From NCBI RefSeq assembly GCF_914767665.1, contig NC_059505.1, forward strand, positions 38,065,506 through 38,129,505: DNA of 64,000 nucleotides. The letters run 5' to 3'. The notes beneath the pieces are model-generated. The model had not been told where the DNA came from, did no database searches, and saw nothing but the letters and a program-made list of their open reading frames with translations. The translations under genes were made by a program, and so were the position numbers. Below, piece after piece: positions 22,896-34,330 of the stretch. The number at the start of each line of letters is the position of its first letter. The stretch's first letter is position 1. This stretch comes from Harmonia axyridis. Its lineage: Eukaryota > Arthropoda > Insecta > Coleoptera > Coccinellidae.

Positions 22896-23480
22896 ACACC
22901 ATGAAACAAAGAAATTTCATTTTTTCTTTGTATCAAGTAAAATGGTTGAACACGTCTCACAAAAATACTTCTTAAAGCCGACGAAGTTGCCGACAATGCT
23001 GGAAGAGCTCAGTGATAAAAAATATACAACTAGGTATGTTACTCAAAAAAGGTTCAGAAGCAATGAAACCATCTACCGTCACAGTTTTTGATTGAGTTAT
23101 TGATTAAACACAAATATCTTAATATCATTCACATGTGTGATTGATCGGAGTATTGACTCTTCGACTGATTTTAAAAAATTTTGTGAAATTAATTTAGAAA
23201 CAACTAACGAAATAACCCTTGAATGTGAATTCAACATAAGGAAGAAAGAATTATTGAGAATTCCCGATTCGAATCAGTTCAATATCAGTATCGACTGCCA
23301 CGTCGAAAAGAACTTATTCTTTCCTCAAGAGATTGAAAATGAATTCAAGAAATACAATGGGAAGTAAGAGATGACTGGGCCCGCTCTGTTGAATATTTAT
23401 TGTGTTTTTGAATTCTATATTGAGAATGTATAAGATATCCGAGGAACATCTGAAAGCAAACTAAATGTTCAAAATTACAT
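22896..23480. other. AT-rich spacer, nothing recognised
   Basis: A 76-codon + strand ORF (23137-23367) has no recognisable domain. Confidence 0.35.
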
Positions 23481-24586
23481 AGGTGTACAACTTTGCTTCC
23501 GCCGTTTCTCTCTGAAATTCGAGGATTTATACATTTATCGATTCAGAGTATTGTCCATCGCTGGAAACTACTTTCTTCCATATTTCGGGCAGCGTACGAA
23601 TCCCGCTTTGAAAAAACTGTAAATCTTTTGAAGCGATCCAATTTTTTACAGGCAGACCGTGTGCCATTGATCGAAAAAAAAGATAGCCTGAGGGAGCAAC
23701 GTCTGGAGACTACGGCGGTTGGAGAAGGACTTCCCATTTCAACGTTTCCAAGTATCTCTTGACCATTTTTGCAACATGGGGTCGAGCATTGTTATGCTGT
23801 AAAATCACTTATCATGTCTCCCGTTGTATTGCGGCCGTTTGTCTTTCAATGCTCGGTTCAAATACATTAATTGCATTCGATAACGATTGCCTGTGATTTT
23901 TCCAGTCAGTTTTAACAATTCATTTTACAATACACCGAGCTGCTCCACCAAATATTGAGCATGACCTTGGAACAGTGAATATTCGGTTTCACGTCGACGT
24001 GAAAGCATAGCTGGAATATCCCCATGATTTTCTGTGCTTGGGATTATCGTAATGAACCCGTTTTTCGTCTCCAGTCATAGTGCGATGCAGAAATCTCTCC
24101 CGTCTTTGCCTTGCACGCAGCTGTTCACAAGCGAACAAACGCCGTTCAACATCTCTAGGCTTCAACTCGTACTGCACTCAATTTTCTTGTTTCTGAATCA
24201 TTCCCATGACTTTCAGGAGTTTTGAAATAGCTGTTGCGTCACTCCCAATGATCCTGCCAATTGATGTTGCGTTTGACATTAGTCCTTATCAAGTAATGCC
24301 TACAATTCTGCGTCTTCAAAAATCTTTCCTCTTCCGCCACCATGCCGCAAGTTCTTTCACTAATAGCGGACTCACCATAGGTATTTGAGAGCATTCGATG
24401 AGCCTCAGCCGCAGATTTCTCCTCATTAAAGAAAATCAAAACCTCCCGCAAATGTCGAGAATTTGGCTCGTAAGCTGACATGTTTAATCGAGAATAACTT
24501 TATGATGCAGACACAAATCGTCTGATATTTCGATGGCGTTAAGTTAACAAATACTCACCTACTTCTATATGCAAAGTTGTACACCT
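23481..24586 (-). mobile_element. Mariner, cecropia-type, defective
   Basis: Both termini are visible: left AGGTGTACAACTTTGCTTCC, right the complement of AGGTGTACAACTTTGCATAT. The minus-strand transposase starts with MSAYEPNSRHLREVLIFFNE and AAEAHRMLSNTYGESAISERTC (24239-24481), the paired-like N-terminus. It then loses part of the linker and resumes with YELKPRDVERRLFACEQL and GFLHR-like, TGDEKRVHYDNPK (23989-24177), which includes the first catalytic Asp region. Downstream, INVFEPSIERQTAAIQRET-type sequence and HDNARPHVAK-type remnants (~23770-23900) are frame-broken. At 1106 bp it is shorter than the usual ~1.3 kb. Not functional. Confidence 0.85.
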
Positions 24587-25489
24587 TATAATATAAAAAC
24601 CTGAGAATTAAAATGAAATAGGTGTAACATCACAGCCTTTGAGTGTTCGCTCATTCATTAAGTGATTAGATATAAATTTTGTCTATACGCATATCATTAT
24701 GAGATTGAATATTATGTTCTTCACATTAATTGAAATACTTATCTATGAATCAGTGTAAAAAAATTCAACCTTCTCTCTGCTGCTTCAACAATCTTAACTG
24801 TGCTAAAAAATTGACCTCAGTAACTTCCTCCAAGCTCAGTCCTCAATGGATGATGACGCTCAGTATACACTAATACGAAAGATCTGTAACAATATATGCT
24901 AAAAATATTTCTCAACAGGCTGCCTCGAATTTGGCATTCTACTCTTCGTTAAATACACGTTCCAACACCTGAACCAGCCAAAAGGGCAGGTTATTCCAGT
25001 TCATCCACAGCATAACCCACTTCGTTCCAAGAGTTACGACAAGACCTGGTGTGGGGTCAGCCTTTAGAGTGGTACGTGAGAGGTCCCCCTTTAAAGATGA
25101 AAAACTGTTGGTTATATACGGAACAAAAACTTCGTGGAAATGTGCCGTTGTATTTTATGGTCAGCGTGTTCCCTCTATATTGCGTTACGTTGTGGAGTTT
25201 CTGCGAGGCCGACAGTGAGGGTGTTGCTTATTGTAGTCCTTGGACTTCATGCTCGGCGGTTCTTCAACTTTCTCCTTCGTCGGAAAAAAATAATATGGAC
25301 TCCAGAGGTTTATAACGACTGTGCTGGCGTGCCGTTTCTTTTTTTTTTGTTTTCTACGCTATGTGAGCACTAGATTCATTAGGATCGCTTTGCTGGTCGA
25401 GGAGTTTTTACTCTGCTACAGTATGAAGTAGTTTCCGAAAGATGTAACTGAATATTTTTGAAACTAATAATAGAGGGTGTCCTCATGAA
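24587..25489. other. No gene recognised
   Basis: The + strand ORFs at 25049-25315 and 25134-25373 overlap in different frames and show no domain. Confidence 0.35.
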
Positions 25490-25634
25490 AATTTGAGCTC
25501 CCTAGAACTTAAAAACGAAGAATTTCCGAAGATTTGAAAAAACAGGTCAACTTCTGTTTTGAGGGGGACGAATTTCAACTCCATATGAAGATATGTCGAG
25601 TGTTGGTTTGGTTGAAAGCTATTTATGTTCTGTA
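25490..25634. other. Flank of an inverted-repeat element
   Basis: Starts with GAGGGTGTCCTCATGAAAAT-like sequence. It may belong to the element formed by the inverted arms that follow. Confidence 0.3.
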
Positions 25635-26138
25635 CTTATGAAAAAAATGATGGCGATGAGGACACATTTTTTAGGATTTTTCGGCAGGAAATGCTTTTTT
25701 GGAAAAATATTTTTTCTTTTTAGATTCTGCAAATACTTACTATTATAAGACCAAAAATTTACAGGGTGTTTATTAGAAGATCATGAACTTCTACTTAAAA
25801 AAATAGTGGGGGTTACTTAAGCAAACCTTATACCTAAAATGAATATCTCAAGAGTTATCGAGGAGCAATCTTAAATGAGGAAAAACCGTAATTCCTCACT
25901 GTGTGGAGTAGTCTGCGACTTTCAAACACTAAAAAAAAACTAAAATTCGATGTTTCCATAACTAAATTTGACATTTCAAGAATTGTAATGAATTATTCGT
26001 AATTGAAAATTGAACTGCAAACAGTCTTATAATAGTCAGTATGTGCAGAATCTGAAGAGAAAATTTTTTTCGAAAAAAGCGTTTTCTGCCAAAAAATACG
26101 AAAAACTGTGTCCTCATCGCCACCATTTTTTTCATAAG
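25635..26138. repeat. Large inverted repeat, ~117-bp arms around a ~270-bp centre
   Basis: CTTATGAAAAAAATGATGGC at 25635 pairs with its complement ending at 26138. The arms continue inward through GATGAGGACACA, a GGCAGGAAATGC region and TACTTACTATTATAAGAC (to 25751; partner from 26023), with small indels. The centre contains ACAGGGTGTTTATTAGAAGA (~25763). No ORF, so it is likely a non-autonomous foldback-type element. Confidence 0.75.
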
Positions 26139-27663
26139 AATCCCATTAACTCATGAACCGTTGAGTTTTCAGCTGAGGTGTGGCATATTTCCGAAATTGT
26201 CGTTAAAAAAGCTATCTAATGATGCAATAATATACTGGATGTTTCGTTTGAAATAAGGAATTAGTAGTCTTCGGTTTTCGGTATAATCGGAAATTGTAGA
26301 GATTTGAACATATTGTAGGGAGAAAAGTCATTGTCTTAAACCCTAATATGCGAATTTTCAGCTAGAAATTATAATTACTTTTCCATGAACGTCTAATAGG
26401 CCATCTCGGTGAATCACCTTGTTTATGTGGACACACATTCAAATTACCTGGCTCCTTTAAAATCACCAATGTTCACTGTGCTCGCCCATCCTAAATATAT
26501 AATAACCATTTTTGCGCGCAACAATGACTTTATGTCATTTTATGTTATGAAGAAATATTCAGTTATCATATCCCAAGAGCATAGAAAATATTCGATTATA
26601 CACCGATTCGAGAGACGAGACCACTCGAGCTGCGCTCTCGTGATGTTTCGCGAATTACGTCGAGTGAAGAGGTTCGTATAATCGAAATATATTGTCTGTG
26701 CTCGAGTGGTATTCGTTACGATTATATAACGAATAATTTCAATAACTATAAACAAAGCACTGCATTTTGATAATCCAATGACATTTCGCTGGGCTTGACT
26801 TTTATTTTTTGGCGAACGTTCAAGAATATTACTATGGAAATGATCACAATATGGCAGGAGGCGTAACACCAAAACGATTATACCACGTCGTCTTCAAGTA
26901 GTATATTCAATTATCAATACGCCGTAACTATGGGAAATTTACGAATTTTATTGATTCATCAAAACATGACTTAAATGATCAGTATTATTCATTGCGCAAT
27001 TCTCGTTAATTCTAAACGAAAATCCCCACTATTTTAGTTTTAAGCCGATACGGAAAAGTTTATTTCATCCGAAGCTTTAAACGCTTCACCCCAGCTGTAC
27101 CTAGTCCGTTCCCCGATACTTCCCATCTGATAAAAACGTGCAAAACCCACTATATGGCCAGCTACAATGGCTTTAAATTTGTCGGCGTCCTTTGTTCACG
27201 TACAATGGTCACGATGTAGCGTTGAGATTCAGGAAAAAGAAGAAAAACGGGAGCCCTCCATGGCGTCGATGAATGCTCTGAAAACTCGGTTGAGGATAGG
27301 GCCTAAAAGGTTTCATAATTCGGTTGATTTGATTGATAATGGACGTTTTTTTATTGGCCCGATGGAAAAACTACGTAGAGGATTGGTTCTAAATTGAGTT
27401 TCATTTCCATTTAGGGCTTTTTTGTTTCTTGGGGGAGACATTAGGGGTTGATGTGCAGCTTTGGGGTGAACGGCTCGAATTTAATTTGATTGGTTATGGC
27501 TGTAAAACTCGTATTTTCGGCCTTTTAAAATATCATTAAATCGTAATGTAATGAAACCTATGAAAGAGCTGAGAATGTTTGGTGAAGTATTGAATTTCTA
27601 CAAGGATGTAATTGAATTTTGCTTGAAAAAAAATAGTCGATGCATGTGTGTTTAGGGTTCAAC
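26139..27663. other. Single-copy-looking DNA, no exon recognised
   Basis: 26400-27450 contains islands of higher GC and ORFs without domains (26409-26681 +, 26540-26872 -, 27167-27397 +). Nothing supports a gene call. Confidence 0.35.
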
Positions 27664-28197
27664 CATAGAGTAATCAACATAGAGGGAGTATACGCAACTT
27701 TTACATGTCACCAACACGATTAGATCACGTTGTCGGATATATTTTCCATTCCACAATTTTACTATATCCTTATGAATGTATATTATATTGAATGAAATAT
27801 ATATATTTGAGTGATTCCCGATTGAATATGCAAATTTGAATATTTAGAATCCGATATTTTTCCTAATTGTCGAATTCATAATAAGCAGAATATTCATTAT
27901 TTTCTGTATCTACTTGCTGAAATCCAAGGTTAGGCAACTTTTGCCCTCCTAGTGTCAACGGTTGTTTCACGTCGTTTGGTGCGCTTGAAGTTTGTTTTCT
28001 GAATTTCTGATACATTTAGGTATTCATTTCAATATATTTTGAGTTGATATGAAACGTCGATTCACTATGGGACATAAGGAGTGCGTTTTTTGTGGAGAAA
28101 CTCTCGAATTGAGTGAAATATCGTATCACTGATGTTTTCATTTCTGCGCGCTTCATGTCAAATGTGATAGTTCAGATTCGGGACAAAATTTGCTTGA
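27664..28197 (+). mobile_element. Short TIR element family (P/THAP-like), copy 2, right end missing
   Basis: Left terminus CATAGAGTAATCAACATAGA then GGGAGTATACGC; reverse orientation to copies 1, 3 and 4. From ~28050 the + strand reads MKRRFTMGHKECVFCGETLE then LSEISYH and a stop. The interior continues to GGGACAAAATTTGCTTGA (~28190) and then loses similarity, so the distal terminus is absent. Confidence 0.75.
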
Positions 28198-28432
28198 ACC
28201 TGAATATTTTTGAAAAATACGGAGGAATATCATCTGTGGAATGCCTGATTCCCAAGATCGATGAGAAATCGACAAACCTACGTTTTTGTCAACACTACAG
28301 ACTACAGCAGGAATATTCTTTGTTGTTCTTGGGCGGCACACATGGTTTCTATTATTTACATCACTAACTTGTCCCAATAGCTCAAATTCTCAGTTTCAGT
28401 ATTCTAGGCTGAAAAAGAACTTCACGAGTACC

Positions 28433-29003
28433 TCAGAGTAATAAACATAGATACATGGAGCATATCCCATTTTCAGTTCAACATGAACTTTCAAATTTGA
28501 CATGAAGTGCGCGGAAATGAAAACATAGCAGTGATACGATATTTCACTCAATTCGCGAGTTTTTCCACAAAGAACGCAGTGCTTATCTCCTATAGTGAAT
28601 CAACGTTTCATATAAACTCAAAATATATTGAAATAAATACCTAAATATATCAGAAATTCAGAAACCAAACCTCAAGCGCGTAAAACGACGTGAAACAACC
28701 AATGAGACTTGGAGTGCAAAAGTTACCAAACCTTGGATTTCAGCAGGTAGATACAGAAAATAATAAATATTCTTCCTATTGTAGATTCGACAATTAAGGA
28801 AAATATCGAATTACAAATATTTAAATGTGCTTATTTAATCGGGAATCACAAATAAATATATTTAATTCAATATAATATACATTCATAACGATATAGTACA
28901 ATTGTGGATTTGAAAATATATCACAATCCGACAACGTAATCTAACCATATTGGGACATGTAAAAATTGTGTATACTCCCTCTATCCATGTTTATTACTCT
29001 ATG
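28433..29003 (-). mobile_element. Short TIR element family (P/THAP-like), copy 3
   Basis: Both ends present: left CAGAGTAATAAACATAGA, right the complement of CATAGAGTAATAAACATGGA. On the minus strand (~28590-28490) it encodes GDKHCVLCGKTRELSEISYH then CYVFISAHFMSNLKVH. Length 571 bp. Together with copy 2 it forms a head-to-head pair. Confidence 0.8.
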
Positions 29004-29640
29004 AACCTTACCTAACCTCTATGTCAAAATATGACAGCTACAAAAGTGACAGCTCCTTTTGATTATATAATGAAAACATCATCTGACGGAAACAATTATG
29101 GAAGTCTTCGATTCCCACAGATGAAGATTGAAAAATATGACCTCCTGACCTTCGACTTCCACCTCCCACAACCGAAATCCGGCAGCTGCCAAGAAAACCG
29201 CTCCACGATCCGGGTTAAGGATAACCCCGGAAACTTCTCCGACAGATCTGAGATCCTCTCCGTTACGTTACGATCCCCGGCAAGTCGGAACATGTCAGGA
29301 ACAAAGGCGAAACTCCTCCCGATGGTCGCGCCATCTGTTCCGGAGGTTTGCCCGGATGATTTGGCGGTTTATCCTCCGGGCTCGCGGAACCCGCGACAAG
29401 GACTGGGATCCGATGTCTCCTGGATATTCGTTACGGTCTGTCGGCTGCCTTTGTCCTCTCTCCGATCGACGTGTTTCTGAGATATTGGCTGTGTTCTGGC
29501 CGAGACTTGGGCTTGGGGTTTGTTCTGATCGGTGGGTTACGAAGGAGATGACAGTGGAATCTGGAAAGGATAATTTGAATTGTCGTGTTAACTGACACTT
29601 ATTTATATATTTTCACATAGTTAAAAGATGTAGGAAATAT
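29004..29640. other. GC-richer island with a long domain-free ORF
   Basis: 29090-29540 is among the most GC-rich stretches in the window. The 149-codon + strand ORF (29031-29480) lacks a recognisable domain, and parallel open frames exist on both strands, as expected from composition. The part after ~29380 shows similarity to 31610-31660 (CAAGG-CTGGATTCGGTGTCTCCTGG-like), so it may include a repeat edge. Confidence 0.4.
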
Positions 29641-30570
29641 CATCTCTCACTTCTCTTTGGGTTTTTTCCTTCTCCTGAAACTTTTTCTTCTAGGTACATT
29701 TGCCTATACCAAAGAAAAAGTTCTGGGCAGTGAAAGAAGTTTGTACACCTTTGCTTGCAAGTGTGGTGACCTCTTCATTTCCTTCAATTCCCAGCTGACC
29801 GGGAACCAAGACTTAAAAAAGAGTTTTTTTCCTCAATCCATCTTAGGGCAGCTAACTTATTGTTGTTTGACCACCAGGATATCAAGGTCGAAGATGCTTG
29901 ATACCATAGCCTTGTTGAATGTTATCGTGAAACTCTATGCTTGAAATATGATTTTATCAACTTCCTCTATATTGAAACAGTGAAATGTTTAAGTGATCTC
30001 ATCAAAGCCGTTCCTAGAAAACAATGAATTGGGACTACCTGACCATAACAGATAGAAAAGTACCACAAGAGCAAAGTGACCGTTGGCCAAATATCAGTGG
30101 ATTACATTCGAAATGAAAGAAATCCATCAATTTAACTATCTATCCTGCTATTTCGTTTGTTCGTCATCTTGGGTAAAGTTATGCGGTACTGATGATCCCT
30201 AATAAGGGTGAAACCGGTATATCGCTACTTTCCCTTGATGACGTACATTCTCCTTGTTTACTTTCGACTATGATTCCTATGAAATGGCGTGGAAATCTTC
30301 TGTTTGACAATGGTTGTGTTGATGGCATTTTTGTTGATACATTAACCAGATAGTTAATTAATATCGTATGATATTACACACCTGGAAATCGTACTTCTTT
30401 TCCTTTTTGAATTTTCATTATTCATTACCAAGTGCAGGTGTTAGCCAATTGTATATTATTTTATTAACTATCTCAATTCTGCCTTTAATAATAAGCACTA
30501 TAAGGTTTAGAAACAGCGGGCAGAGAACATAAGGATCCTAGAACTGAAACAAGAACTGATCAGCATGGCG
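29641..30570 (-). pseudogene. LINE family B relic, RNase H region (unit 1 of a duplication)
   Basis: Reads in reverse as a decayed RNase H region: a TYLEEKVSGE-like basic helix near 29660-29700 and a GNEK-like segment around 29780-29810, like the better copy at 30918. 29878-30145 then matches 31193-31470, and 30475-30570 matches 31485-31590. Unit 1 carries ~300 extra bases at 30150-30470, including GATGATCCCTAATAAGGGTG. No open frame of note. Confidence 0.55.
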
Positions 30571-30574
30571 CAAA

Positions 30575-30915
30575 CAAGGATTTACTGTGAGACTACAGGA
30601 GAATTGTAAAGAAATCCCTCAACAAGATCTGATTGGAGTTTGCGATTTGTTCTGATCAGAAGGTTGTGAGGATAACGACGGAAAATTTGGTTTGTCGTAC
30701 TGAGTGACACTGGAAGTGGTAAAAACCATTTTTTCACATAGTTGAGGAATGAAGGAAATAACTTAAGAGTGTTTCTCGTTTGGGTTTGCCATCGCCTGAA
30801 AATCTTTCTCATAGGTACATTCGCCTATTCAACAAAAAGGTGCTAAGATCCAGATCATTTTAGATCTCGCTATGTCAATATTTCGAAGAAACTGTCTGCA
30901 ATGATTCAATGCAGG
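30575..30915 (-). pseudogene. LINE family B relic, partial repeat of the same region
   Basis: 30700-30840 repeats 29560-29720 (ACTGACACT...TTTTCACATAGTT-A, then CTTTCTCATAGGTACATTCG). The minus-strand ORF 30582-30812 is broken RNase H-flanking sequence. Confidence 0.5.
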
Positions 30916-30917
30916 AA

Positions 30918-31690
30918 AGTTCCACCAGAGTGTTTCTCTTCCGGTTTTTTCTTCTCCTGGAACTCTTTCTTATAGGTACATTTGCCTTTATTACAGAAAG
31001 ATTGTAGGTCAATGACAGAAGTTTGTGGTTCTTTTTCTGGCAAGTGTGTTGGTTTCTTCATTTCCTTCAAATTCCGGACTGACTGGCCACCTAGGTAAAG
31101 AGACCTGGTTGTCATGCTTATTTCGTTGAGTTTCATTTGGTACTCCAATACCATCTTGAAGCAACTAACTTGATGTTGTGAGACCACCAGGATTTCAAGG
31201 TCGAAGATGCATTGATACCATAGCCTTGTTGAATGCCATCGTGAAGCCCTATGCTTGAAATACGATTTTATTAGCTTCCTTTATACTGAAACAGTGAGAT
31301 GTTCAAGCGATCTCACCAAAGCCTATTCTAGGAAACACTGAATTAGGACAACCTGGCCATAACGGATAGAGCATTACCGCAAAACTCGCCAGACTTCGAA
31401 GTGGTTCCCGAAAAGAACCACAAAGTGACCGTTGGTGAAATATCAGTAGATTAAATTCAAGATGATAGAAATCCATCCTTAAAACTATCTCGATTCTGCC
31501 TCTAATAATCAGCACTATAAGGTTTAGGACCACCTGGCAGAGAACATAAGATTCCTCGAGGTGATTCAAGAATTGATCAGCATGGTGCAAATACTGCGGG
31601 TAGGTAAAAAAATCTCTCGACAAGGGCTGGATTCGGTGTCTCCTGGTTATTCGGTACATTTGCCTATACTACAAAAAGGTTCTTGGCCAA
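30918..31690 (-). pseudogene. LINE family B relic, RNase H region (unit 2)
   Basis: The minus-strand ORF 30906-31187 (93 codons) shows the end of a LINE RNase H domain: VRNLKEMKKPTHLPEKEPQT is a decayed 'GIEGNEKADELARKGAE'-type block. It is followed by the CTYKKEFQEKKKPEEKHSGG helix, which links to the TGHCCLRKH tail in other copies. 31193-31590 extends the similarity to unit 1. A further piece, 31600-31690, repeats GACAAGGGCTGGATTCGGTG and GTACATTTGCCTATACTACA. Confidence 0.6.
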
Positions 31691-31759
31691 TGAAAAGAGT
31701 TTATGCTCCTTTTCTAGCAATTGTGTTGGCCTCTTCATATCTTCAACCCAGACTAAACA

Positions 31760-31915
31760 GATCTTGCCACATATGATGGAAAGAGATCAAGAGGCAGGCC
31801 TCAGAGGAGATGGAAAGAAGAGATAGTCAGACAGCTTGAGGCCAAGACAGAAAGTTCTGGAAGTAGTTGAGAGAAGCCTTTATCCAAATTTGAAAGGGTA
31901 GAGGATTAGACAAAC
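31760..31915 (+). pseudogene. RTE-like LINE C-terminal trace
   Basis: Reads MERDQEAGLRGDGKKR in one frame and KRSRGRPQRRWKEEIVRQLE in another (31777-31836). This is the 'GRPQRRW..DI' block typical of LINE ORF ends, followed by ~80 bases of non-coding sequence. Confidence 0.5.
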
Positions 31916-32611
31916 ATAAAAATAGCCTGTGATTCCCCTGGAACAAGCTCGCAAAAAAAATCTCAATCCTGAAATGTATCTCTGAACAAAATACACGATT
32001 CCCCTTCAACAACGTTTTTATTCTTCAAAACCGTTACAAATCTCAGAGGATCATGGACCCCCCCTGTATAAACCCAAAGCCAATCTCCCATTACAAGTCA
32101 CGAACACTCTATTCGAGTAGAAAATTTATAACGTCCGCTCACATCGATCAGAACATTCTATGTCATGGTGACCTCACCGGCCAGCGATGTGAGTAAATAT
32201 TCATTTTCTCTAAGTAGGCCCTTCTGACCATTCACCAACGTACGTAAAACGGTGACAGGCGAAGACCGTTCCAGGCCTCAACATCAATCACAGCCGAATG
32301 CTTTATTAATTTTGATAATGGACGCCACGATCTGGCAGAGCGATATCGCATTGTGGACAAATGCGTCGGAATTTATGTATGACGATATTTCATAAACGGC
32401 TGTGCTTTGTTGGTTTTCAATTAGCGGACCTGTAAATATTGATTCGTTACTTGGTAAAGCTTTGTGACGCTCTGCCACGTTGGCTGATTGAAAGACGTAA
32501 TCAGTTCGAATGATTGCAACGGTATGTTTGCTGTGAGGGATTCTGGACATCATGATCGTTGTACATATAGGTGACCTACATAAAATAGTCTAGCCTGTTG
32601 TTTGTATCACT
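31916..32611. other. Single-copy-looking DNA, no exon recognised
   Basis: 32030-32560 is less AT-rich. The minus-strand ORF 32284-32553 has no recognisable domain. Confidence 0.35.
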
Positions 32612-33070
32612 TTGAATATCCACAGGAAAAGCCGAGAGTTGAAGGAGAATATGCGAGAAGAATTTGAGGAAGATGAAATGTTTTTTTACCAAGACAATGC
32701 TTCCTGTCACAAAACAATAGGATATAATTGCGCTTACAACTGCTTGATTACCCAGCTATATCTGGCCTCCAGTGATTACTGGCTCTTTCCAGATCTCAAA
32801 AAAATGCTCCAAGGTAAGAACTTCAGTTCTAATGAAGATGGGAATGTTGAGGTTAAAGCCTCTAAGCCGAAACGGACATTTGGAGAAGATTGTTATCTTC
32901 AATCGAGAAAGATAAAACTTTTTTTCACCAAGACAATGCTCCTTGTCACAAATCAATAAAAGCCATGGTCGAAATTATATAATTGCGCTTCCAACTGCTT
33001 GACTACCAAGCTATATCTGGCCTCCAGTGATTACTGGCTCTTTCCAGATCTCAAAAAATGCTCCAAGCAT
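32612..33070 (+). pseudogene. Mariner transposase C-terminal part, tandemly duplicated
   Basis: The 115-codon ORF 32612-32959 has EMFFYQDNASCHKTIGY (second catalytic Asp; the family motif is FHQDNAPCHKS), YLASSDYWLFPDLKKMLQGK and NFSSNEDGNVEVKA. The third-Asp motif is changed to SSDYWLF. 32915-33060 repeats 32680-32815 almost exactly (CAAGACAATGCT..., then CTATATCTGGCCTCCAGTGA) in a shifted frame. The orientation is opposite to the rest of this mariner, which follows. Confidence 0.65.
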
Positions 33071-33835
33071 AGTTCTGGGGGCCAGATCTGGCGAAAACAC
33101 CTTCTTTTTCTTCAAATGGGGCCGTTTTCAACGATTTTATCCTTTAAATGTGTCATAAACGCTATATAATAATCGCTGTTGATTGTCTGGCCCTTTTGGA
33201 GGTAATCAATGAATATTATACCTTGCACATCCCAGAATACTGATGCCATAACCTTGCCAGCAGATCGTTGTGTTTTTTCTCGTTTTTGATTCGGTTCATC
33301 ATGGGCAGTTCACTCAGCTGACTGTAGATTGGACTCTGGAGTGAAATAATGGAGTCATGTTTCATCCATTGTCACATATTGAAGCAAAAATTCAGGTTTA
33401 TTCCACTTGGACAGCTTCAAACACTGCTCAGAATCATTAACACGTGTTGCTTTTGATCAATTGCCCGCTTGCGTGGCACTCATTTTGCACACAGCTTTCT
33501 CATGTACAAATATTCGTGAATGATATCATGTGCACGTTCAGATGATATCTTAATAATGTCTGCTATCCCGCTCAACTTCACTTTAAGCTCATTCAAAATT
33601 TGAATTGAATTTTTTTGATTTTTTCGTCAGTGACAGCCTCTTTTGGGCGTCCACTCCGTTCGCCGTCTTCGGTGCTCATTTTATCACTTTCAAATTTAGC
33701 ATACCAATCAATGGTTGATTTTCCTGGTGGAGACCCCGGAAACTCTTCATATAGCCAAGATGTTGATTCAACTGTATTATTTTCCTTCAAAAGGCAATAT
33801 TCATCCAAATAGCTTACAACCAATCTGTGTTCATT
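33071..33835 (-). pseudogene. Mariner transposase, N-terminal and middle part
   Basis: Minus strand: an EYCLLKENNTVESTSWLYEE start and STEDGERSGRPKEAVTDEKI (33593-33790). Frame-broken middle sequence follows (QKREKTQRSAGKVMASV-type at ~33245-33290, IIFIDYLQKGQTINSDYY-type at ~33165-33225). Then the sequence jumps from KKKKV straight to SPDLAP (~33080-33110), a deletion across the second catalytic Asp. The closest relative in the window is 62653-63710. Confidence 0.65.
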
Positions 33836-34330
33836 GCTTTTTAGTGCGAAATAAACGCATTCAGTTTTAGCAATATTGATCAAGATTGAATTAGAACGAC
33901 ACCAATCAACAAAACACTGGACTAATAGATTACACAACCTCTGCAACTCGTCAAAGGTCTGCGCAGTAACTATTTCTGAGGTGTCATCGGCGAATAGATT
34001 TATTCTCAAAGGAAGGAGAAGATCCTGGCAATTTTTTGAATAAATCATCATCTTCCTCTAATTGGAGGGTCGATCATTTATTATTATTATTATTAAAAGT
34101 AGGAATAGAAGCGATCCCAGGAATGAACCCTGTGGGACACCCAAGTTCACGTTCATCTGAGAATGAGCTGCCAATTCTGACGATTTAAGAATCGGCAGCT
34201 CATTACTTCCAATAAGTAGAATACAAGCAACAGAACAATCGCAATTTTGCAAGAAAAGTTTTCTGGCCTTGTTATTTCTCGAATAGGTGGTCTCAATTGG
34301 CCAACGAAATTTAGTGATTTAGCGCCTTTA
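33836..34330 (-). pseudogene. LINE reverse transcriptase fragment (palm)
   Basis: Minus strand: MNVNLGVPQGSFLGSLLFLL (34110-34165), matching the RT GVPQGS motif, then an ATT-repeat slippage that adds an Ile run before NDRPSN. A frame change near 34052 is followed by LPLRINLFADDTSEIV, with the catalytic FADD motif (~34000), then FDELQRLCNLLVQCFVDWCR and LINIAKTECVYFAL. The clade is uncertain (jockey-like). It runs in frame into the mariner N-terminus on the left. Confidence 0.7.

Noticed and set aside
22774..23091. Arg/Glu-rich ORF that looks like a nuclear splicing-factor domain
   Set aside because: The Arg/Glu run is translated from the GA microsatellite following a LINE C-terminus.
29031..29480. 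149-codon + strand ORF
   Set aside because: GC-richer sequence with parallel open frames and no recognisable domain; it looks composition-driven.
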